DNA of 64,000 nt from Heterodera schachtii (taxonomy: Eukaryota; Nematoda; Chromadorea; Rhabditida; Heteroderidae): contig SIJG01000004.1 in assembly GCA_023374025.1 (NCBI GenBank), positions 927,226 through 991,225 on the forward strand, read 5' to 3'. Shown here piece after piece: positions 56,442 to 64,000 of the stretch (its first letter is position 1; each line of letters starts with the position of its first letter). The translations under genes and the position numbers were made by a program. Below the pieces are notes generated by a model. The model was not told the DNA's origin. It worked only from the letters and a program-made list of their open reading frames with translations, and searched no databases.

Positions 56442-57677
56442 ATGCCATTGAAAGCCCTGAGGGGAATTTCGCCATGTACGAAAAGCACATATGATCGAGA
56501 GGAGAAGGAGGAACTGCGCGCGGCGCTGAAGAAGGAGGAGGAGGCAAAGAAGAAGCAGCTGGAGATTCGGAAGAAAATGTCCGTGGTAGTGGAAAGGGTC
56601 AACGATGACGGCACGGAGGGATGGTCGGTGAGTGAACGGGAATTTGAAATTCGAATTTGAAATGAAACGCAATTAAGGACAATGTGCCGATCACGAAAGC
56701 ACGGATGGCCGAGCTGATCCGCCATTTCTACAATTTGGGATGGATGCGCGACAACGGCGCCGGCATGGCGGTGCGCTTTAAGTGTCCGAAGACGGGCGAA
56801 CTTCTGATTCTGAACTCGTCCAACTCGTTGGCCAAGGAGATATTCAACGAGTGAGCCGAAAGAAAATGAATGTGTCCAATTTGGATTTGATTTTGAGAAA
56901 TGAGCACTTTGTGATGAAATCGGCCGGCACAATTTTGAAGCGTCCGGCGGACCCGGACAGAACGCCGACGGCGCCGTATTATTTGCTCCGTGACAACCCA
57001 GGTGAAGCAGCAGCAGTCGGGCACATTTTACGACCTCATAATGATCCTAATTGCTCAGATTTGGTTTGTGTGGTTCACACGCACACAAAATGGGGCAATC
57101 TGATCACTCAGCTGATTCAAGGAGACAAATTCATGATCTCTGGCCAGGAGATGATCCAGGTGCAGCCCAATCAAATTGATGGCCAAAACTGGGCTTCATT
57201 GGCATTCCAATTAAGGGTTGCGAAAACCGTCAGACCAAACGCCGAATGGAAAATGTTGACACTTTGGTGGTGCCGATCATCGAAACGGAAATCAACGAGT
57301 TCGTCCTTTGCGTAAGCTCTGCTGATCACTATTTGCCAATCTGATCACTGTCACTTTCAGCCTCAACTGATGAAGACTTTGTGCAGATACCCCGAAGCGA
57401 GTGGCGTTCTCGTCCGGGGGCACGGCTTCTTCGTGTTCGGCAGCAACACGTGGCAACGGACCAAAATGATGTGAGCGATTTGGCATTCCGTGTTCAAAAT
57501 TAACATTATAATTGCCATTCAAAAATGGCATTTGATATTTGGCATTCCGTTTCCAGGTTGGAGTGCTACGAATATCTGTTCGAGTTGGGCTGCGAAATGC
57601 TGCGCTTTGGCATCCCTCTGGTGAAGAACGATGAAGACCAAAACTCCATCACCAAAATTGATATTCCGGCACTTTGA
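56442..57677 (+). CDS. Methylthioribulose-1-phosphate dehydratase (APIP/MtnB-like), copy 1
   Basis: Class II aldolase-fold enzyme of the methionine salvage pathway; it dehydrates 5-methylthioribulose-1-phosphate in the cytosol. Exons: 56442-56627, 56677-56850, 56898-57001, 57059-57159, 57216-57311, 57361-57470 and 57557-57677, all joining in phase. The N-terminal exon is a charged helix ([20 protein letters not shown]) not typical of the family. Then [20 protein letters not shown] is the class II start. [17 protein letters not shown] holds the two zinc His (HTH), SGQEMIQ the catalytic-position Glu, and [20 protein letters not shown] the third zinc His. The end is [20 protein letters not shown]. 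All catalytic residues are present. The start ATG at 56442 is the first in frame after upstream A/T-rich sequence. A paralog lies at 63031 onward in opposite orientation. Confidence 0.92.
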
Positions 57678-58308
57678 AACGGACGAAATGAATGGCAACT
57701 GAGTTAATTAATTATTTAATTGAACAATATCGTCGGTTCATTCATTAAACAATCGCTAAATTGTTACTCTCTTCTTAAATATATAAGTAAAAGATCAACA
57801 ACAAATATTTTGAAATAAATTTAGAGAAACGGACAGACCATTTTAATGATAAAAGAATTAAATTATTTGACAAATAAATTCCATTAAGAAAAAACTTGAC
57901 GAAAACAAAAGTTAATCAAATCTAATCCTATTAACGATTACGAGTTCATTTTCTATTAAATTTGTTAACTTTGCTGATAAGTCAGCGTCGTCCCATAATT
58001 TAAGTAATGTTTGTCAATTAATTATTTAACCATTTTTTGAAAATGCGAAAATAAAAAATTAAAGAATTTAATTTGGAATTTTAATGCTAAATAAATAAAA
58101 TTTGTACCCTCAAATGAAATGCTAACATAAGACAAATTAAAAAGAAAGAAAGCATTTAATTTGTCTCTTCTCACTGCGTGACTTTGCTTCATCGATTTGC
58201 GGCGACATTTTATAATTTTCTCTTTCTTTTCATTTCCCAAATTTTTTTGATTATTTTAAATAATTTTATTATTTAACAAGTTATTTTATATTTTTAAAAA
58301 GATCAATT
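57678..58308. other. Intergenic spacer between APIP copy 1 and the UGT gene
   Basis: A/T-rich, no coding signal. The two genes lie head to tail on the plus strand with about 630 bases between them. No promoter motif is recognisable. Confidence 0.5.
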
Positions 58309-61300
58309 ATGTTTTTGTGTTTATTCCTTTTAATTGCCATTTCAATTATTCCACCCACAAATGGCTACAAAATTCTCGTCTACAGTTCGTCAGTAAGCAA
58401 TTCCCATTTGATTTCAAATGCCCGGGTGGCCGATGTGTTGGCCAATGATGGCCATGACGTGGTAAGAAATTGGCATTTTGATTATAATGCCTAGGGATCA
58501 TTTTTTTATGTAAATACATGTTTTTTTCCTGGATTCTCCATGCTCTCATTAGTAGGAAAAACACTTTCTTCTTTGTGTTTGCGAACAAAAGTTGGGACTT
58601 TTATTTACATATTTTTACATATTTTCGGATTTTTCTACATATTACATATGTACATATTTTTATACATATTTTGGACTTTTTCGCATTTTTTCGTACATAT
58701 TTTGCATTTTTTGAGAATTTTTAGGGAATTTTTTTTTGAAATACCCCCAAAAATATCCAAAATTTCGCAATTTTTTTCAAAAATTTTGAGAATTTATAGA
58801 AATTTTTTGCGAAAAGCAAAAATTTTTTTTTGAAAATGTGCCCCAAAAAATAATACCAAAAATTAATTTTTAAATTACTAAAAGATAATTTTAAGCCTAT
58901 TTAGGTCATTTTTATGGCAATTTGTGCCTATTTCACCCTTTAGAAAGAATTTTTTTCCAAAAAATTACCATTTAAAAAATTTTATTTACATATTTTAGTA
59001 CATATTTCTGGATTTTTGTACATATTTCAGTGTTTTTTATACATATTTTATTTACATATTTCGCGATTTTTCTTACATAAATAAATGATCCCTAATAATG
59101 ACATTTTCTGCGCACAAATAATTCAAAAAAAAAAAAAAAATTATATTTGCGGTGTTTTCAAATCGTAAATTATTTTAATTTTCAAATTTAATTTCAATTT
59201 TCTTAAAAATTACTTACCTTTTCAGACTTTGCTCGAAGTCGAAATGATGGCTCCGCTGGTGAAAAACTTTTCCAAAAAGGCAAAAGTCCTCCGCGTTTTC
59301 GGCCGCTTTTTCGGCTCTGACGGATTTGACTTCCAAAAAGTCTTGGCTTTCCATGCGTTTCGCAGGGAAAACATGCGAACAATTTACCAAATGAACGTAA
59401 AATTCCAACGCGAGGGAAACAAAGCGTGTGAAAGTGAATTAATAATTAATTAATTAATTGTAAATTAATTTATAAAAAAATTATTTAAGAATTTATCATC
59501 TCTAATCCGGATTTGATTGAATCGCTGCGCAAGCAGAAGTTCGACGTGGTCATTGAAGAACAGCTGAACTTTTGCGGTGCTGGACTTGGCCATTTGCTGG
59601 CTATTCCCATCCACATTCTCATCAGCAGGTCCATTGTTTGTTGTTTTATTAAATATGAATTACCCATTTTGTAATTAATTTAAATTAATTTTTGTTTTAA
59701 GTCCATTCCTTCGTTTTTCAATTTGTTTTGGTCCATTTTTAATTTTATTAATTTTTTATTAATTTTAATACTTTGTTTTATTTTATTTTTATTAGCTATA
59801 TTTTAATTAACATACATTTTTAAATTTATTTAAATTAATTTTATTTATTTTTTGTTAGTAAATCCATTCTTCGTTTTTTAATCTTATTAAATTTAATTAT
59901 CCATTTTAATTAATTTAAATTAATTAATTTGATCGTTAGTCCATTCCATTTTTAAATTATTTTTGGTCCTTTTTTATTTTATTAATTTTTTATTCATATA
60001 TTTATTCTGAATAAATTTGTTTTTGTTAGCTAAATCTTAAAATTAATCACTTTTTAAAATTAATTAAATAATTTTTTTTGTTAATTTCCATTCTTTCTTT
60101 TTAATTTTAATAAATTTTAATTACCATTTTCTCTTATTTTCCGACTTCCTTCTCAGCTGCCCTCTTCAAGAGCACGTCGCTTCGCTTTTCGGCCTTCCTT
60201 TTCCTTTTTCTTATCTTCCTTCGCTAATGAACGCGGATTTGCCCGACAAAATGTCACTCTCTGAACGATTTGACAACCTTTTGCGCACCTTTGTCGGTTA
60301 CGTTTATCTTTGGCATGGCATTGATCCGCTGACGAATATTTTCCGAAAACATTTCGGGTCATTTAAAAAATGCTTTTCTTTAATTAGTTAATTAATTTTT
60401 GCTTTCAACAGAAACGATTTCCCCGCCCTTCGCGACATTGTCAAAAATTCGCCGTTAGTTTTCATTAGTGTGGACGAACTGCTCGATTTTCCGCGACCTC
60501 TTTTCCCCAATATGGTGAACATCGGCGGAATTGGCATGGACAAATTGGACAAAAATGCCAAATTGGAGGTATTCTGACAAATGAACAGTCCACCGAAAGA
60601 GTGCTTTTGTGATAAAGCAATATTTTGAGTTTTCCCAGCGGTGTTTTTCGGCACATTTGGGGATGCCTTCGTTAGGAATTTTTTAATATTAATTAGAAAA
60701 CCCTCAAAAAATGACGATTTTTTTGCATAATTACCCAATTTTCTTCCACCATCCCTCAATTCCTTCTTAAGAATGTGCAGTTTTATAAATGAGCTCTAAT
60801 TAATTTTTAGGAGCCATTTAAAAGTGAAATGAGCAAAGGAAAGGAAGGCGTTGTTTTCGTTTCAATGGGCACTATCATTCGCTCGTCGGACCTTCCGGCG
60901 GAATTTCGACGGAATCTTCTCGAAACTTTTGCAAAATTCTCCGATTATCACTTCGTAATGAGGATAGAAAAGGGCGACAATGTAATAAATTAAATAATTA
61001 AGAGGTATCATTTTGATTTTTAGTATTCAGCGGAAATTGCAGCGAAATTCGGAAACATTTTTTTGACGCCGTGGGCGCCGCAGCCGGCCATTCTCGGTAA
61101 TGCAATGCGATGCGTTTATGTCCGGCCTATTTAAACCCTTTTTGTCGTTATACGGTATCAATGGGCATATTTTCCCATTTCATTACGGTATATCCCATAA
61201 TTTTGCCCATTTTTCTTTGTCCATTCTCCGCTGCTAATTAGTAATTACCCATTTGGTCAATTGGTCGATTTGCAGCTGACCCGCGGCTGAAACTGTTCAT

Positions 61301-61905
61301 CACCCACGGCGGCTACAACAGTCTTTTGGAGGCGACGCGCGGCGGAGTGCCGGTGCTGGCGATGGGTTTTTTTGCGGACCAACACCGCAACGCACGAGCA
61401 GCGGAACGGAACGGATGGGCACGCTCATTTGACAAGTTGAAGCTGGTCGAAGGCACGACGGAGTTCGAGACGCTGCTTGGCGAAATGCTCAATAACGAAA
61501 AGTAAACACAAAACAGTTTGGCATAAACCCAGTAAAAATGCCATTTTCAAACCAAAAGATACGCTGTGGGGGCAAAACGAATTCAAAATTTAATGAGCAC
61601 TAAAGTGAGTTATTAACAAACCACTTCTTTTTGCATAGAAAGCCTTTAAGCCATTCCCGGCCGAAGAACGGCTCACAAAAAGCATCCGATTTCTCGAGCA
61701 AAATGGGGGAAAACTGCCGGAATTGTTGAGCGAATCGAGAAATATGGGCGCAATTTCGCTGTACAACATCGACTTGGCGCTCATTGGCATTGTTTTGTTG
61801 GCATTTGCGTTCGCCGTCACTTTTTTTGTGTGCAAATGGATTTTGGCATTAATTGCAAAATTAATGGACAAAATGGGGGCACAGCAAAGGCCAAAAAGGG
61901 AATAA
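58309..61905 (+). CDS. UDP-glycosyltransferase (UGT family, GT1)
   Basis: ER membrane enzyme that conjugates sugar from a UDP-sugar to lipophilic substrates. Exon 1 (58309-58461) encodes a signal peptide (FLCLFLLIAISIIPPTNG) and YKILVYSSSVSNSHLISNAR with the acceptor-site His region. Exon 2 (59226-about 59396) is GHDV joined to TLLEVEMMAPLV. Exons at about 59492-59627, 60157-60358, 60412-60568 and 60811-60981 include FDVVIEEQLNFCGAGLGHLL, PLVFISVDELLDFPRPLFPN and VVFVSMGTIIRSSDLP. Exons 61024-61097 and 61276-61501 hold the donor signature (FLTPWAPQPAILADPRLKLF, then ITHGGYNSLLEA, GVPVLAMGFFADQHRNA). The last exons, 61559-61604 and 61639-61905, end with a membrane helix (IGIVLLAFAFAVTFFVCKWI) and a KRE tail. 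All parts are in order and all joins checked keep phase, so it looks functional. Intron 1 carries a transposon-like element. Confidence 0.94.
58493..59095. mobile_element. AGGGATCATTTTTTTATGTA terminal-inverted-repeat element in UGT intron
   Basis: The left terminus reads TAGGGATCATTTTTTTATGT and the right terminus reads ACATAAATAAATGATCCCTA, close inverted copies. The interior repeats the word TACATATTT about ten times in two clusters (58600-58710 and 58980-59075). No reading frame. Its layout parallels the 24063-24652 element, with a different repeated word. Confidence 0.85.
59640..60150. repeat. A/T-rich tandem-like repeats in a UGT intron
   Basis: About four degenerate units of roughly 130-150 bases share the words TTTGTTAG, TCCATTCTTCGTTTTT, TTAATTTTATTAATTTTT and TTTAATTACCCATTTT-like strings. 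This makes the intron much longer than its neighbours. Non-coding. Confidence 0.6.
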
Positions 61906-62214
61906 ATGAGGAGGAAACGCAAATTGATTTATGTTATTAGATGTTTTGACTTTGTTTTATGTACCATAGAAACTATGCGAAAGGATTGCCAATTTAATAA
62001 TTCCTATTAAATTTAAATAATTTGTTTCGTTTGCCTTTTTATTTTTAAAATTTCCGATGTTTAGGCTCTCAGTTAAAAAACATTCATTTTTTGTTTATTT
62101 GAATACATACTGTATCAATTTGATATAATAATTGGCTTGTTAATTGGTTAATTAGTTCTTTATTTTCTTTTTCCTTCTCGTCTTCGTCCGTTCGTTCGCT
62201 TTTTTTTTCTTCAT
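61906..62214. other. Spacer between converging UGT and peptide genes
   Basis: A/T-rich with no coding signal; it holds the 3' ends of both genes. Confidence 0.5.
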
Positions 62215-62403
62215 TTATCGCTTCTTCCGTCCAAAATAGGGCCACCCCAAAAGTCCTCCGTTGGCCAAATTTCCGCCCCACGGCTCCATAATTGTGCCGG
62301 AACTGAACTGATCGACAAATTGGGCATCCACGGCGATGAGCAGCAGAGAAAGCAACAGGGGGACGAAGAAGCAGCAGAGAATGGGGAGAAAGTGGCGGCA
62401 CAT
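62215..62403 (-). CDS. Secreted peptide precursor with C-terminal amidation signature
   Basis: A single exon of 62 codons. The ATG at 62403 is followed by a strong signal peptide (FFVPLLLSLLLIAVDA), with likely cleavage after residue 27. That would leave Gln as the first mature residue, which can cyclise. The mature part of about 30 residues ends GGLLGWPYF and is followed immediately by GRKKR and the stop. A Gly directly before a basic cleavage site is the standard signal for C-terminal amidation, so the predicted product ends in Phe-amide. A TATTTAAA box lies about 80 bases upstream (62481-62490). Precursors with a single amidated peptide exist among nematode neuropeptide-like proteins; the exact family is not recognised. 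A secreted non-neuronal peptide is also possible. Confidence 0.7.
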   Translation of the reverse strand: MCRHFLPILCCFFVPLLLSLLLIAVDAQFVDQFSSGTIMEPWGGNLANGGLLGWPYFGRKKR

Positions 62404-62479
62404 TTTGAGGGATGAGACAAAAATGGGAGGGATTGAGAGGAAATTTGGCAGTGAGTGATTGGAGAAGTGCCAAAGTATC

Positions 62480-62490
62480 CGTTTAAATAC
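62480..62490 (-). promoter_or_regulatory. TATA-like box of the secreted peptide gene
   Basis: The minus strand reads GGTATTTAAACGG here, about 80 bases upstream of the peptide start codon and in an otherwise gene-free stretch. Spacing fits a short 5' UTR. Called from sequence alone. Confidence 0.4.
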
Positions 62491-62491
62491 C

Positions 62492-63030
62492 GGCAAATTT
62501 TTGGTTGGACTTTGTGATTCGAATTAAATTTTTACACAAAAAAGGATTCATTTACTTATTTTAGTGTCAAGCGCATACAAAAAGGCACAATTTTCAGATG
62601 AATCTCTTTTAGGTTTTGACTCATTTCCCAAGACATAATTCGATTTCGTTTTCTTCGCATTTCTTTGGACACAAAAAAAAACAGAAATTTTTTTGTTTAT
62701 TTTGTTTTTTTTTTTGCCTATTTTAAATTTTCTCTATTTTCATCCATCAAAGATTTAATTCGAATCACTGATTGATTTGTAAAAGTGCGACGGATGGACA
62801 AAGACCGACCGAATCAACAATAGACAAATTACAATTATTTTTGGGTTTTACTGTTACTCAACACAATTTGTTTTCTTCATCGTCGCCGTTTATTTTTTGA
62901 AAATTCAAACTCCAATTAAAATTCAAATATTTTTTTTTTGTTATTTATTTGTCTTCCTTTTTCCATTATTTTTCGGCAATTTGCCCGTCTCATTTTGTCC
63001 GTTATTTTTCGGCAATTTTGTCTGTCCGCT
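62492..63030. other. A/T-rich spacer between peptide gene and APIP copy 2
   Basis: No gene seen. It has several runs of A or T, and a short direct repeat TTATTTTTCGGCAATTTTG / TTATTTTTCGGCAATTTGC near 62967-63020 at the 3' end of APIP copy 2. Confidence 0.5.
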
Positions 63031-64000
63031 TTACGCCGCTTCTTGCGCCCGTTGTGCCAATTTGTCGTTCGCCTCTTCCCCTCCCGCCTCATCCGTTGGA
63101 TTTTTGACCAATGGCAAATCATAATGGAGCATTTCGCATGCCAATTCGAACAAATATTCGTAGCACTCCAACCTAGCAATAGAAATGATTTTAATAGATT
63201 AATTTCAATGCCAATTTCAACATCATTTTGGTGCTTTGCCAACTGTTGCTGCCGAAACAGAAAAAGCCGTGCCCACGCACCAAAATGCCGCTTGCCCCCG
63301 CGTTTTGCTTCAGCGTCCTTAGCAGAATTGGCTAACAAATAAATCAATTAATAATACGGTCAATGGACTTTTCATTTCCTTTTCCTTCCTTCTGTGCTTA
63401 CATAAAGCAGATGCTCATTGATCTCTGTCTGCACAATTGGCACCACTAACACGTCAATGTTGTCCAGACGGCCTTTTGTGAGACGATTTTCACAACCCTA
63501 AAATTATTACATGGACAAGGAAAGCAAAATGATAGCATTTTGCTTAAAAAATTCTCAAAAATATTTTTCAAAAAATAAAACAATTAAATGTGTAATTTAT
63601 TAGAAATTATTCTTAAATTGATCTTTCCATAGTTTCTCCGAGGGGTTAAGCTTGGAATTTTTTACTAATCCATGGCTTTAGAGTACAAAGTACCCCCTCC
63701 GGGTGGCTTTTTCATTCACCTGAATCATTTCCTGATTTGAAATTTTGAACTCGTCTTCTCTGATCAATTGGGTGATCAGATTTGCCCATTTTGAGTGAGT
63801 GTGAATGACACAGGCCAAATCTGCAACTTTCTCCTATATTAAATTGAATTTTATTCCCATTTTTACCCGGATTATCGCGCAGTAAATAAAAGGGCGCCGT
63901 CGGAGATCGGTCCGATTTTGACGGGCTTTTCAAAATTTCGCCGTTCATTTTCATCACAAACAAATCATTTCTTAAATGCCCATGTTAAATTAATGCGTGT
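63031..64000 (-). CDS. Methylthioribulose-1-phosphate dehydratase (APIP/MtnB-like), copy 2, 5' end outside the window
   Basis: Exons read right to left: about 63966-63868 (VMKMNGEILKSPSKSDRSPT, then [11 protein letters not shown]), about 63823-63721 (DLACVIHTHSKWANLITQLI, EDEFKISNQEMIQ), about 63496-63401 (GCENRLTKGRLDNIDVLVVP), about 63330-63220 ([20 protein letters not shown]) and about 63174-63031 ([20 protein letters not shown], stop at 63031-63033). Intron positions and phases match copy 1 at every visible junction, so this is a duplicate of the whole gene. HTH, QEM and RGHG are all kept. The C-terminal tail differs from copy 1 (DEAGGEEANDKLAQRAQEAA). The first exons lie beyond 64000. 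Confidence 0.92.

Overview
This window is nuclear DNA from an AT-rich animal genome with many introns, almost certainly a nematode. The evidence is a nematode-type ground-like domain gene, mostly short introns, at least two GC-AG introns that restore conserved protein motifs, and codon and word use that reminds me of cyst-type plant-parasitic nematodes (Tylenchina). The cyst-nematode placement is an inference; the nematode call is strong. No tRNA, rRNA, CRISPR array or spliced-leader gene was recognised.

Layout, left to right. (1) 1-3812, minus: the 3' part of a glutamate carboxypeptidase II-like (M28B) membrane peptidase. (2) 5261-9854, plus: unrecognised multi-exon coding sequence. (3) 10252-15449, plus: a poly(A) polymerase-like gene with an unusually long Lys/Glu-rich and helical N-terminal extension. 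(4) 15735-18325: a decayed non-LTR retrotransposon, apparently nested in an older repeat. (5) 19018-22035, minus: an alpha-1,3-fucosyltransferase (GT10). (6) 22040-25180: a repeat-rich gap holding an orphan OTU-protease fragment. (7) 25185-27056, plus: a core-1 galactosyltransferase-like GT31 enzyme. (8) 27974-28642, plus: cytidine deaminase. (9) 31240-33158, plus: a BTB/POZ protein. (10) 33515-34917, minus: a four-helix membrane protein. (11) 35511-37224, minus: a secreted ground-like protein with a 36-bp coding minisatellite. (12) 40256-48480, plus: a polyQ C2H2 zinc-finger protein with a 4.2-kb first intron packed with G and C homopolymers. (13) 49218-49805, minus: an unrecognised small gene. 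(14) 50764-54005, minus: an AP-2 family transcription factor. (15) 56442-57677, plus, and 63031 to beyond 64000, minus: two paralogous methylthioribulose-1-phosphate dehydratase (APIP) genes facing each other. Between them lie a UDP-glycosyltransferase (58309-61905) and a 62-residue secreted peptide precursor ending in a GRKKR amidation/cleavage signature.

Several genes share broad themes: glycan building and small-molecule conjugation (GT10, GT31, UGT), methionine salvage (APIP pair), pyrimidine salvage (cytidine deaminase), and transcription or RNA processing (AP-2, C2H2, PAP). Nothing suggests an operon.

The most distinctive genome feature is a set of short non-autonomous palindromic elements lying inside introns. 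One family carries a conserved core (TATCATTCGAAAG) and occurs in the introns of the carboxypeptidase, fucosyltransferase, BTB and zinc-finger genes. A second family has AGGGAT-type inverted termini and lies in introns of the PAP and UGT genes and in a gap. Exon boundaries are hand-derived from reading frame, GT/GC-AG sites and family conservation; most start codons and some boundaries are approximate.
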